DNA from: Angiostrongylus vasorum
Lineage: Eukaryota; Nematoda; Chromadorea; Rhabditida; Metastrongylidae
DNA length: 64,000 bases
Direction: 5' to 3'
Assembly: GCA_018806985.1 (NCBI GenBank)
Contig: JADANN010000227.1
Span: 62,001 to 126,000, forward strand
A program made the position numbers and the translations under genes. Positions 24,786 to 35,932 of this stretch are shown piece by piece (the first letter of the stretch is position 1; every line of letters begins with the position of its first letter). The notes below the pieces were generated by a model. It was given only the letters and a program-made list of their open reading frames with translations. It had not been told where the DNA came from and did no database searches.

Positions 24786-25690
24786 ACAACGTTATACGCA
24801 AGTATATTGACATACGCGCATTTTATTTTCTAAAAGTGTATATTGTAAAAAAGTACACAATCACAACGAAGCACTGTACTTGCTAATGGACTGGAAGCAG
24901 GCAGAAGTCCTTTAAAAAATCGAGTACTGATGTAAAAGCTGTTAAGGTTGTATTTCTCTAGAATGAGAAATTCACAGGATTTGAAGCAGAGTTGAGAGTT
25001 GTTGCAACAAAATCGCGTATTTATCGTCTAGACGTTTTCATATCTCCCTAGGTTTTTCCCTTGTAGATAACAGCTGGTCTTTAACAATACTCGAGTAGAA
25101 AAGCGTGAATGTATAAGTTTATACGTGTCTGCATACACTTGCGTGCACAGGGAAGAGCTGTAAATGGTGCTGTGGATTAGAGGTGGCTCATATAATAGCT
25201 GATACCACTAAAGAAAACCATTTAAACAAATATAAAACGTAAATATTAGTCAACGATCTCTAAGGTGTTTACAATTCTCATACGAATCGATGTGAAAACA
25301 GCGGCAGATCCAGAGTTTTGTTTAATGATATGACGGTGATAAATTGAAAAGCTCAAAGACCAGCACTATGTGTAAATACGTTTCTACCAGCTGGTATCTG
25401 GCCCCCATCAAAAGTTAGTGTTGACTTTGATTTTTGAGAAAAGCGACTGAGAGTGAGCCGCACTGCATCTACTAATGAATCTAACTTGTTGTGTTAAAAA
25501 AGTGATGATACACATACATCTATCTCGATTACTTTTCTCAGCACCTCCAAAGTACTTAGTGAGCCAGTGCTTCCAAAGAAAAAAAAACAACATATCGTAC
25601 GAAGCTTAATATTTTGTACTTTTACAATAACATCTGACAGAATACTTTGTACTTATCCAGCTTTTTCTGCGTTCTTAAAATCCGTTGAAT
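24786..25690. other. unassigned intergenic sequence
   Basis: AT-rich. No exon or repeat recognised. Confidence 0.3.
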
Positions 25691-25704
25691 TAACCGCAAA
25701 ATAT

Positions 25705-26098
25705 AACTTATAAGTTATATTTCGCAACGCATAACCTGCCGCTAAAAAGAGTAGGCAGTAAATAGTAAGTCAAAATTGTGATTATAACTGCAGCCTCAGC
25801 TTAACTGGGTTCGTTGCCGATTTGGGCCCCCCCCCCAGATCAATCCCGCTCACGGGTGATTGCTGATGGCAAAAGATCAATAGAACTAGCTGAGAGACAG
25901 GCGAAACGAAGGACCCGCATGGTGTGGTGGTGAGCGCGCTACTCCCCGGAAAGGACAATAGCGCGTTCGTTCCCCACCATAGGCACCTGCGGTCCAGAGT
26001 TTTGCAAATATCTCAGCATCATTTAAAGTTATATTTCGCAACGCATAACCTGCCGCTAAAAAGAGTAGGCAGTAAATAGTAAGTCAAAATTGTGATTA
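25705..26098 (+). mobile_element. SINE-A copy with the tail module at both ends
   Basis: A module of about 80 bp (aagttatatttcgcaacgca through attgtgattata) occurs at about 25711-25790 and again at 26027-26100 in the same orientation. Between them is the usual body and tRNA-like head (B box gcgttcgttccccacc at about 25964). TAACCGCAAAATAT flanks the unit at 25691-25704 and 26099-26112, a 14 bp target-site duplication. A run of ten C residues lies near 25827. Confidence 0.85.
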
Positions 26099-26147
26099 TA
26101 ACCGCAAAATATTGAAAAAAGTTGAAAAAGCTTCTGTTTGAGTAGGG

Positions 26148-26450
26148 TTATTCTAGCAAGAAGACCTCCAGCAATGGGTTTACTGCGGCGTATTGGTCGA
26201 GGAAAGTACCCATGTGCTCATTGGGTTTTGGAACGGGGATCCATCGTCGGTCACTATTTTCCAAGTTGATAGGATGCGTTATACTTCCATTCGGAAGTCC
26301 AGATAGGCGTAAACCAATTCCAGATACTATTTCTGTTATGGCATGCAACAACATATCCAGCAACTAGTGTGAAAAGTCCCTCATACCATAGCGCCAATTC
26401 CGAAATTTCAAGGCAAGATTGTCGTTTAGAACCATTAAATACCAGCAAAG
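26148..26450 (-). pseudogene. unclassified coding-like fragment
   Basis: A minus-strand frame contains GLRLSGLPNGSITHPINLEN and DRRWIPVPKPNEHMGT, with protein-like composition. An upstream continuation appears only in another frame. I do not recognise the family. It sits directly next to a SINE-A insertion and could be a decayed transposon ORF or an exon remnant. Confidence 0.25.
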
Positions 26451-26975
26451 TGTGTAAAATGTGCTTCGATTGGCCTTATCTCCAGTAGCGATCAAAGAAG
26501 CTTAAAAGTTTGACACTTCCGTGAAGAAGCCTAGTTAGTAAAAAATTCCATTCAAGAAGTCTTTGCCATTCTAAAAGGGAAAAAGTTATTTGTAAGTAAG
26601 TGGCAAGTACTCGTCTGGTCAACAATGACCACCGCATGCGTATGACAACGACGTGAACACGCCGACTGTAACAGTTTTTATCTCGGAGCTCTACGAAAGC
26701 ACCTCGAGATCGCGTTGGAGACTGCAGTGTTTTATGGAAGAAAACAGTAATAAGCCGCATCCCATATTTAATAAATTTCCTTGTGAAATAACTGTATATT
26801 TTTGGATAAATTACGGTGAATGCGGATTCATGGAAGAACAACAACGCATGTATACAAAAAAAATTGCGAAAGTAAAAGAGATGTTAGTCGGTTTCATGTA
26901 AGACAGACAGACATGAAGCTCATCTCCTCCAGATAGGTGTTGTTTAGAATTTAATACCATAACCACCGTCAACTT
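26451..26975. other. unassigned, overlapping short frames
   Basis: Open frames exist on both strands (26476-26844 minus, 26653-26901 plus) without recognisable motifs. Confidence 0.25.
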
Positions 26976-27380
26976 CCTAACGGTTTACCGGCTCATCATG
27001 GCTGAGAAGCGTTCCTGGCTGTCACGCTGCGGTGAAGAGAAGGGCGATTCATCCCCGCGACAGGGTCTCCCAAGTTGAGAAGGAGTCCGGCGTTTCTGCC
27101 AGGAAGCCTAGCTAAGAATTAACCAATATCAGAATCCATCACCGTCCTGGTATAAAACTTATCGCTGGTAGCAAATCTCCCTCTGATCCACAAGGGCGGC
27201 GACTACTTGTAGTGGTGACGACCTGGGGAAGACTTTGGCCAGGCTGACCTTGGGACTGCAGCCAACCACAATTGCTAAACCAGCAAAACTTCGAAAAAAT
27301 GGAGATTATGCTGGCACTCGCGCAAGCAGTCAGGGTGGGTCGCCCGAGTATCCAAGTATCCAAATGGTAACCACCGTCAA
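26976..27380 (+). mobile_element. Repeat D copy (RTE-type 5' region)
   Basis: Runs from cctaacggtttaccggctca through gagtccggcgtttctgccag and ggtgacgacctggggaagac to gattatgctggcactcgcgc and gtatccaagtatcc. Confidence 0.7.
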
Positions 27381-28200
27381 TCCAATGTATGATAAAGGGA
27401 AGAGGATTTCAGAAAAAAAACAAGGGAATTTCGAGAACTATTCATTCTTCTCATTTTTTGGATCTTAAGTGGAAGCGCTTAGAACAAGACTTTTGTTTTT
27501 TAGGTGTACAAAAAGCATATTTCATATATAAATCACTAACAGAAGGCAAAATAAGGAAAGGAAGGAAGAATTAGATTGCAGTGAAGTGGATGAATAGAAA
27601 CGTAATTCCTAACATGACGGAATATGAAGGAAGCAGTGGGTTTAAGAGAGCTGACAAAAAAGAGGAACGAGTTTGAACAATCAAGGGAAAGTTTCATCAA
27701 TCACCTAGTAAACGAAGATGGATTTCTTCGCACTACTGCTTTTTCCTAAGCATCATTTTTATTTCTGCTATTCTTTATTTCTGAGTGACTGAACTAATCT
27801 CACTCAATATGGTTGGATACAAGTAAGCAAAAGTGATTAGTGATAATCCTCATGATAGAAAAATCGTGTCCGCCACGTGACTTGGCTGGCATGCCTGTGT
27901 TCCCAATGTTTAATTCGAGGATGAGGAGGAAAGGAAGTGTAAGAGAGAGGGATGTAAATGTCGATGTGAGTTGAAGGAGGAGGAGATCTTACAAAGACAC
28001 CAACGTGTGACCGGAATTGTCATAATGTTCCCATGAACACCACCTAACCATATGTTTTTGGGCGGAGCACGCAAGCCTTCTGCCTTTCACACACGCCGCG
28101 GAAGGCTTTGATGTGCAGGAAAACAGCTGTTTTAATCGTTGTCTTCACCAAACGAAGATATAATGTATCCTTAGTTAAGAAGGAATAAAATTCGTAGAGT
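27381..28200. other. unassigned intergenic sequence
   Basis: No recognised feature. A purine-rich patch lies near 27915-27990. Confidence 0.3.
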
Positions 28201-28585
28201 AAAGAATAAAGCGACCACAGATGATCAATTCCTGAGGGGTACGTCATGCATGTGACTCATTAGAAGTACCGAACATGTATTCCAAAGCCCACTTTCCCCA
28301 AATATGGCTAATGAGTACGCATTCCTTCATTGATAGCCTAATAAGAGGTTCATAAGAAACTTTATTCGGCTTCAGAGCAGGATTGGTCGTAAATGTAACT
28401 TGATGCATACGTAGCGTATACAGTAACTCACAGGGATTAACGATGTGTCATATCAGTATTTTCATCCTTTCAGATAAGTACGGCAGTACGGCACCATTTT
28501 GCCGATACCGAAGGGATGAAGAGTTTGAAGACTAGTGCGCGTTGCAGCGCATCTTTAGCCATTGCGCTACATGTGCACGTAAAAA
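28201..28585 (-). mobile_element. SINE-C copy with an inserted or diverged middle
   Basis: Its start gatcaattcctgaggggtac and its later words cgatgtgtcatatcag, ccgataccgaagggatgaag and ttgcgctacatgtgcacg are in family order. The spacing is longer than in other copies. Confidence 0.6.
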
Positions 28586-28893
28586 AAATAATATGCAGGT
28601 GAATCCAGTCCGGCATGGAATGTTCAGCAGGCCATAGTTCTTTTTGGTACTGTTGCTGGCTCGTTCTGATCACAGAAGGTTTCTCCAACCGATGACGATT
28701 CTGCCAAAACGGTAAGAATAAGAAAACGGTGAACACTAGGCACAGGCGACATACTCTTTCAGTACGACGTAGCGCGCCGAAAAGCGTTACTTGTAGTCGT
28801 TCGGAAATAAATGAGCGTTTTTAACCACACTTTTTAAAGTGTTATAACTTGCTTCAAACAAAACTTTTTAGCCAAAATGAAGATCATTTGAAT

Positions 28894-31800
28894 AATTCTT
28901 TCTACTTCTGTTTAGCAAACACGAGGGGTTATTTTATTTCATTATTTACGTACAAGCTGATGTTTCGGAGGATTTCGCCTTCCTCAGAGTCTGGAAAGGT
29001 CAAGCTGACATCAATCTATTCGGCCAAACACCTCCAAAACCAAACAGAGAAAAACGCTGAGCCAAAATTTCAATCACATTGAACACAGAGTCTTTGCACA
29101 CTCACAGCTTTCTATCAGTCTTCCACTATAAATGCGGACTGCCAGAGGATAGCCACCGAGTACTGGACATCAAACTGCAAGTACTACGCACCTGTCTACG
29201 AAGCAAACCAAACCAGATGTTCTCCAAGTGGAAGAAGTGCGAGAGGAAGGAAAAACTATTGCGCTCAGTATTCGGAGGACCGCCTCTGAAGGAGAATAGT
29301 GGGTGGGTCAGTGTTGATTTGCAATTCTATTAGGTCTAATGCTAAAGTAACTTTGCGGAGAAAATTCGAAGACCTTTTGAGTAAATCGCAAACACGGCTT
29401 CAAGAGTCGTACAGAAACACCGTCAACGAAGATCAAACGAATCACAGTAGGATCTCTCTTGACGGTGCGCGCTCGTTATTAGAATTGGGACCCAGTTCCT
29501 CACCATCTGAACCCATTTCTAAGGTAACCTTGCGTAGGGTCGCATGTAGTTTACATGAACTTCAAGCAGACCCCGCAAAAAAGCTAGGGATGAAGGGCTA
29601 AATAGGCGCGAACAACAACAAATAGGGGCACCAGTACCACCATTTCTTCAACCGTTCTTTAGACAACAAGAGCCCAATAATGAAGTTGATGTTAAATTTC
29701 GGACGTTTTCGAATGAAACTTTCAAAGTCCTTAATCACTATCGCGCCAAGAGATACTGCTCCAACCTCACTGAAATGCAAAAACGTGGTATGCGTGAGGT
29801 ACGATGGCTGATAAGATCGAAAAACGTAAGACTACCGGCTAGTGATAAGAGCGGCGAGTTCTTTGTAATCAGTTAGATGTTGAGATAACGGAAAAGCACC
29901 TTGAAGATGCTTCCCTTCATCGTCCATCGTCTGAGAAGGAATTTAAAAGTCAGTACCGAGAGTTAAACAGTGAATGGGTCAAATGGCAAGAGTGGCTGGG
30001 TTAAAAGCATCATTTATCCGTCAACTCAAAGTTGACTTACCAACATGTCCCGTCCTGTACTTACTTACCAAAGCTCCCTAAGTTATTAACCAGCGATGAT
30101 CTCGTGTCTACCGATCCATCGTTATTTAAGGTCAGACCTATCATTAGCTGCGTGGACGGGCCAACGGATAGAATAACGTGATTAATAACCCTAATACCTA
30201 CCCAGTTGTTGAAATACATTCCAGCCCATCTAACGAACACCCAAATGTTCCTGGATCATCTACGTAACTGCGCGACCCAACAGCGCGTACGTGATGGAGT
30301 CCTTCCACGTCACCGCCCTCTACACAAAAATGTCGAATGACTCCGCTATGGCAAGCTCATCCGCGAGCTCCCTATACAACACGAAGGTGCAATAAACATG
30401 TATGGCTTCTCGATTCAGCAGTTGATGGCACTCTTAAAGGAGTGCCTAAACTGCTCAATCTTCAGATTGTCCGGGAGCTATTATGCACAAATGAGAGGGC
30501 TGGCAATGGGACGACGACTGGCACCAAACCTTGCCACTGCATTCATGTCTAAGGTGGAAGCACCAGTAATCGACCTCGGGCCGTTACTCTACTGTAGATA
30601 TATAGATGACTGCTTGGTCATTTGTTCAACACAAGAGGAAATTGACAAATGTTTCGAGTTGTTGAACGAACAGTCAGAGTATACTGAATTCACCCGAGAG
30701 AAACCAAAAGAAAACTGGCTTCCATTTCTGAACGTGCAAATTAACCTAACAGAAAACGGCTACAATAAGAAATGTGGTATAGAAAGCCAAGTAGTGAAAA
30801 CATCTTGGTTCATTACCTCTCCCTCTCACCCCCTCTCACACGAAAAAGGGCGCTGGTAAGAAACATGTTTCGAACAGCAACCAACGTGTGCACGGGAAGA
30901 GAGCAGAGAGATGAGTCCCGGAACTTGGCGCGGCAAATAGCCATTTCTAATGGCTACGAAACTGTAGCTCGGGACAGGTGTAGAGGAAATCCTAGGCCTC
31001 CAAACGACAACTCTAGCGATAAAAAGGTCCCGTTTATCCTACCCTTCCTCTCAAATGATGTAAGTGCAACTGTAAAAACGCTGCTTAAGAAGGGCGGCTC
31101 TAAAGAATTCGGTAAACGTAGTTGAAATGCCACCGAGTACTCTTAGGCGCCAGCTAGTTCGTAACCGCCTATACGACCGTCTATGTGCGACGCAGAATTG
31201 TATAATTTGCCCCAATGGTAGAGACGGTGACTGCATGAGTTTGGGTAAAGTTTATCTGATCTCTTGTAAAGCGTGCGGGGACGAATACGTTGGCGAAACG
31301 GGTAGACTACTCTGCGCCCGTATAAAAAGAACACCTAGTCGGCAAAAGTAAACCAAATACTCCATTAGGCACGGATAGGGCGCAGAGACATATCGCGGAG
31401 GACTTTGAAGTACGGGTCACGTTCATCGCGCAGGAATCGAGAACACAAGCGCGCAAAACTCTCGAGGTGTTCTGGATTAATTTCCAGAAATACGAAAAAT
31501 GAACCGAAGAGAAGAATGCCTCATTATCACGCGTGATATTGGGCAGTATATAAGGCTGTTATTTTGATGGGAGGGGCATATTACGTTTCAATGTGAATTC
31601 TTTGCGGTTGGTATCCACGCGACATACTCACTGGAAGACTCATAGAAAGCGTTGAGTGTGCAAAGCTGTGTTCAATGTGATTGAAATCTTGGATCAGTAT
31701 TTTCTCTGTTTGGTTATGGAGGTGTTTGGCCGTGTTGATTGCAGTCAACTTGACCTTTCCAGGCTCTGCGGAAGGCGAAATTCCCCGAAACGTCAGCTTG

Positions 31801-31904
31801 TACGTAAACAAAGAAATAAAATAACACCTTGTGTTCGCTAAACAGAAGTAGAAAGAAATAATCAATGCCGAGGTTAATAGAAAGTCGGACGTGAGAGTTA
31901 CTGA
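28894..31904 (+). mobile_element. Penelope-like retroelement (PLE) with inverted terminal repeats and target-site duplication
   Basis: AAGATCATTTGAAT occurs at 28880-28893 and 31905-31918, bounding a 3.0 kb unit. Arms of about 200 bp in inverted orientation (about 28894-29130 and 31625-31863) share ttctttctacttctgtttag, gtacaagctgacgtttcgg and cctggaaaggtcaag. The right end carries a further extension of about 40 bp (atcaatgccgaggttaatag). Inverted pseudo-LTRs with a short tail, enclosing a reverse transcriptase and a GIY-YIG endonuclease, are characteristic of PLEs. The ORF is broken (see 29302-31568). Confidence 0.88.
29302..31568 (+). pseudogene. PLE polyprotein remnant: reverse transcriptase plus GIY-YIG endonuclease
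   Basis: The reading frame is broken by several stops and shifts. Recognisable parts in order are: RPIISCVDGPTDRI (about 30133), HVTALYTKM (about 30310), MRGLAMGRRLAPNLA (about 30490), YCRYIDDCLV (RT catalytic box, 30591-30620), KENWLPFLNVQINL (30710-30750), CTGREQ with NLARQIAISNGY, LRRQLVRNRLYDRLC, CIICPNGRDGDC, and YLISCKACGDEYVGETGRLL (GIY-YIG nuclease, about 31252-31311). A last segment, NRREECLIITRD, follows one more frameshift near 31490. PLE proteins prime reverse transcription at nicked DNA. This copy cannot make a full protein. Confidence 0.85.
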
Positions 31905-31973
31905 AAGATCATTTGAATTCATACAATTTTTGCAAATGAGAAACAGGGTCATTTATTCCTGTTGCACAGAATC

Positions 31974-32358
31974 CTCCCAACGGTTTACCGCTTCATCATG
32001 GCTGGGTGGTGTTCCTGGGTGTCAGGCTGCGATGTACAGCGGGGGGATTTGTCACCCCGGCAGGGTCTCCCAAGCTGAGAACGAGTTCGGCGTTTCCATC
32101 AGGAAGCCTAGCTAGGAGCAGACCAATACCAGGATCCACCACCGTCCCGGTATCAAAGCTGCGTGATGGCAAATCTCCCTCTGATCCGCAAAGGGCTGCG
32201 ACTGCCTGTCGTGGTGACGACGTGGGGCAGACTTTGGCCAGGTTGTCCTCGGGATTCCAGGGAACCACGATGGCTTGAGCAGCAAATCTCCGAAAAATGG
32301 TGATTATGCTGGGGCCCGCACAACTAGTGAGGACGGGCCGTTCAAGTACCGAGCAGTA
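31974..32358 (+). mobile_element. Repeat D copy, nearly complete
   Basis: Best-preserved D copy: cggtttaccgcttcatcatg, ctgcgatgtacagcgg, ggcagggtctcccaagctga, gtggtgacgacgtggggcag, and ending gattatgctggggcccgcac with gaggacgggccgttcaag. It abuts the 3' end of the mariner remnant, where transposase similarity stops. Confidence 0.75.
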
Positions 32359-32371
32359 AGTAAGTAGCACA

Positions 32372-33232
32372 AAATTCTGGAGTTCTGGAAGCGATGAATT
32401 CGTTGAAGGGATTTTTTTGCGTCATCGTGGCTGGTGAAGCATTTCTCACGCAGAAGTTGTCAACGTGCTTGAAGAAGTGATAGCTGGTAGGCGAGATGGT
32501 CTGATGAATACGAGGGATGAGGCAACGTTTCGTAGTCGAACTCGTTCAACTTTGCAGCGCTGGTTCCGCAACGTGAGAACGGGAGCTGTCGTGGAGAAGG
32601 ATTGGTCTTTTTCTTGTTGACTGACGCCGATCGTTGTTATTGGAGTTTACGGTGCATTTCGTCGATTTCTTGGCAATACTTCTCTCCCGTAATGGTTTCC
32701 CGGATTCAAAAGCTATGGTGAATCAGCCCGGGTGCAGACCACCAAATAGTTACTGTAACCTTTTTTCGGTGCAGTGTCAGTTTTGGGAAGTGTTGTAGAT
32801 CGCAACTCAACCATTGAGTTGAGCTGAACGTCGGAGGTTGTAGTAGAGAATGCACTTCTCGCCGCACGTCATAATTCGACCTAGAAAACGATCGTTTTTG
32901 TTGCATAGAACAAGAGCAGATGACACTTCAAAGCGGCGATTTTTTTGATTATCGTTTAATTCGTGCGGCACCCACGTGTCGAGCTTTGTTTTTGTCCTTC
33001 CTATGCGATTCAAGTGAGTGGAAATTGTTCCTGTGCTTACGTTAAGCTGTTCAGCAAGCTCTCGAGCAGTTGTTCGCGTATTTGCGTCCACCATCTCTTT
33101 AATGCGTCGTCGTTAAGTTTAGTGGGACATCCTCGGCCTTCCTTATCTTCGAAGTCGAAAATCACCAGAACGGAATTTCCGGAACCATGTTCACATTCAA
33201 AAGACCGACTTTCTATAAACCTCGGCATATAG
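32372..33232 (-). pseudogene. mariner transposase remnant
   Basis: Mariner words occur in order but in different frames: DFEDKEGRGCPTKLNDDALK, NTRTTARELAEQLNVS, TKLDTWVPHELNDNQKNRR, ITGEKYCQEIDEMHRKLQ, LNEFDYETLPHP and REKCFTSHDDAKK. Mariner transposases are about 345 aa with a D,D34D triad. Here the first Asp is Gly (TCGEK for the usual TCDEK), the second survives (LLHDSSRSH), and the third is Ser (SPTSYHFF). The N-terminal helix-turn-helix part is missing and the C-terminus is cut by repeat D. It is inactive. Confidence 0.85.
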
Positions 33233-33235
33233 ATA

Positions 33236-33558
33236 GTTAATATATTCATTTATATGATCTTATAAACTGATCTTCTTTAGCTGATGCGAGGTTGGTATAG
33301 GGTCTTCGTTATCGTTGTCGCTGTTGTTGGCTAACCCACCATCTATTTAAAGCTTTGATCTTCATTAATATTTTGGCCTTTTCCACCGAATAATTAAAGT
33401 ATTCTAATATAAAATACGTCCAGGCTCTGAGGAAGGCGAAATCGTCGAAACGTCGGCCATCGACCAACAACACCAACAACAACGAAAACGACAACGAAGA
33501 CCTGTGCCAACCTCGCACCAGCAAGAGAAGATCGGTTTATAAGATCATATAAATAAAC
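33236..33558 (+). mobile_element. compact foldback element with a CTGAGGA hairpin motif
   Basis: Arms of about 95 bp in inverted orientation (about 33240-33332 and 33465-33558; tatatgatcttataaactga against gtttataagatcatataaat) enclose about 130 bp. The enclosed part has the CTGAGGAAGGCG-AAAT-CGTC-GAAACGTC motif at 33425-33458. It has no ORF and is probably a non-autonomous PLE relative. Confidence 0.6.
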
Positions 33559-33570
33559 TATATCAACATG

Positions 33571-33920
33571 ACTTTAATGATGCTGAGATATTTGCAAAAC
33601 TCTGGACCGCAGGTGCCTATGGTGGGGAACGAACGCGCTATTGTCCTTTCCGGGGAGTAGCGCGCTCACCACCACACCGGGTGATTGCTGATGGCAAAAG
33701 ATCAATAGAACTAGCTGAGAGACAGGCGAAACGAAGGACGTGCATGGTGTGGTGGTGAGCGCGCTACTCCCCGGAAAGGACAATAGCGCGTTCGTTCCCC
33801 ACCATAGGCACCTGCGGTCCAGAGTTTTGCAAATATCTCAGCACCATTAAAGTTATATTTCGCAACGCATAACCTGCCGCTAAAAAGAGTAGGCAGTAAA
33901 TAATAAGTCAAAATTGTGAT
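33571..33920. mobile_element. SINE-A inverted dimer nested at the end of the foldback element
   Basis: A minus head (33576-33680) faces a plus head (33745-33843), and the plus copy keeps its tail module (agttatatttcgcaacgcat). TATATCAACATG flanks the pair at 33559-33570 and 33921-33932, a 12 bp target-site duplication. Confidence 0.82.
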
Positions 33921-33932
33921 TATATCAACATG

Positions 33933-35806
33933 TTCACATTGTTAATTCACCAACACTACCTTCACTCCAAACTTCATTAATGCTTCGAGCCGTCTCTGCC
34001 ACACTACGACCGAGTTTGAACTCATGAAAGAAAATCTGACGAAAAATCCGTTCTTGATATCTGAAATCGCAAAGCTCAAAAATTGGTAAAAAGATTAGAT
34101 TTTGACAAAGTATAAAGATGTGGTTAGAAGGAGCTTAAAATCAGCTTTCTAATGACATATTATATAGTAAGGTACAGAGAGTATTTCATTGGTAAAAAAT
34201 ACACTAAATCAATCAATATTTAAAACGCTCCTTTATTTCAGAACAACCTAATATGGAAATGAAATGGTTTATCGTCAAAGCTTCAGGCGGGAAATAAAAA
34301 GTATTTCAAAAGTGCCATTGCTTTTGTCATGGTTTTCCTTCCGAAGCAGAGTAAATAATGAGGGAAAGGATGAGGAAGAATGGTATTCTCAATTCACTTC
34401 TAATTCGATCATAATATCTCTCCATTCCTACATCAGAAGAAGAGGAACAATACATCTCTGCATCGTCTCTTCAAACGACGACTATCGATTTCAAATTTCT
34501 CTTCGCAATGAAATTTTCTACTGTTCATGCTGTGCCTAGTCTTTACTAGAATTCTCTTCTGTTGGAACTTTCAAACACTGAAAAGCTTAATTTCAACGTA
34601 TTCACGTCTACATCCAAGTTTTTTTCTCCGCGTATCCCATGCGTCAAACTCAATAAATAGGCCCTGAACAGCAACGAGTTGGCTAGCCATCTTCCTACTG
34701 TAGCAGTTTCTGTGTTTTTCTGACTAGACACCAAGCAACAAATCGTGGCAAGCGTGATCAAAACGAGCAAACTCGTCTCGTTAGCTGTTTTTGCGAATTG
34801 TAACGCGTTGAAAGTAACTCTTCTAGCACCAACACCTGTGGTTGGGGCGTAATCGACTTCATGAAAACTATTTCGCAGAGTTTGCACAGCAAATGGAGCA
34901 AGCAAGGTGCAAAAACACGAGAAAGACGCATCGAATTCAATGCGTATGGCATGTCAGTACAGATTTTTATGTTAATGTTCGGATTACGTTTGTATAAAAG
35001 TGTGATTTTTTACCGATACAATCCATTAAAACTCAGAGTCCATTGAAATGCAAATGTTGCACACGCTGCTAATACAATGCTGAAAATGTGTAATCAGTGA
35101 TTTTCTGAGAAAAACAGATACCGAGTTTTCTCAGCGAGGCGATGAGGAATATTTCATTACCGAATATGCTTAAATACTTGGATGGTGGCGCTTTCACTTG
35201 TCGTGCAGGTCCCTGCACTCCTTCCACTTGTTTCGTTGTTTTGCAACCACCATCCAAAGAGACGGTCGTATTCGCCTGTGACTATGGCTGCTGTTTGAGT
35301 ATCTAAAAGCTGATTCTAGCTGTGGATAATGCTTCTCTTCTCACCATGTGCTCTTCTCATTGAGGTTTATCTCTTGAGACGTGTTCTGCTAGATCTTGGA
35401 GCTGGACATTCTACGAAGACAGACAACGGCTTGATGTTGAGAGTGTCTTCAAAGGATGTTATACGGCTATTCTATGTACTGTGCACAACATCCTCGACGT
35501 AGCTAAACTATCAATCAACATTTTTTCTGCAGTGCATTAAAGCAAGAAGAACCGATGCGTCAACGTTGGACTCCGTCAGAGGCGCCCAAGTGTGGTCCAT
35601 GCTGTTCATTATCTGGTACCGAGTCCTTCTGTCATTTCGTTTTCCTTATTCAGTCCACGCCTCAGATATATGATATGTAAGACGTGCAACGTTCTGTCTC
35701 TGTGGAGTGACTACATACACTACTGTAGCGCAGCGGTGAATACTTTGGCATGATGACTGGTCGGTGGAATAGTGTATCGTCGTTGTACAAAAAGTAACAA
35801 ACAGTC
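33933..35806. other. unassigned, one 119-codon frame at 34546-34905
   Basis: The minus frame 34905-34546 has a hydrophobic stretch (TSLLVLITLATICCLV) but no recognised domain or splice support. A tRNA-like fragment (ctgtagcgcagcggtgaata) lies near 35724. Confidence 0.3.
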
Positions 35807-35932
35807 AGCGTGCATTTTTTATGTAAGATGTTCCTACATGTTGGTCAATTAAGACGGACAGCATGCCACTACTTTCCAGACCCTCAAATGCTTTCTTGTA
35901 GTCTACGAAGAGGTAGATTATCTTCAATTCAA
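35807..35932 (-). pseudogene. RTE-type reverse transcriptase fragment
   Basis: Minus frame IYLFVDYKKAFEGLESSG with MLSVLIDQHVGTSYIKNA matches the RT core of nematode RTE elements, where FVDYEKAFDS carries the first catalytic Asp. Flanking RT sequence is too decayed to read. Confidence 0.6.

Noticed and set aside
31996..32370. 124-codon minus frame
   Set aside because: It lies antisense within repeat D; the same open text recurs in other D copies with stops.
33571..33920. DNA-transposon (MITE) interpretation of the SINE-A inverted pairs
   Set aside because: The 12-14 bp duplications and the tRNA-like A and B boxes fit LINE-mobilised SINEs better than cut-and-paste elements.
34546..34905. 119-codon minus frame with a hydrophobic segment
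   Set aside because: It starts at an ordinary ATG with no acceptor nearby and matches no family. One hydrophobic run is not enough.
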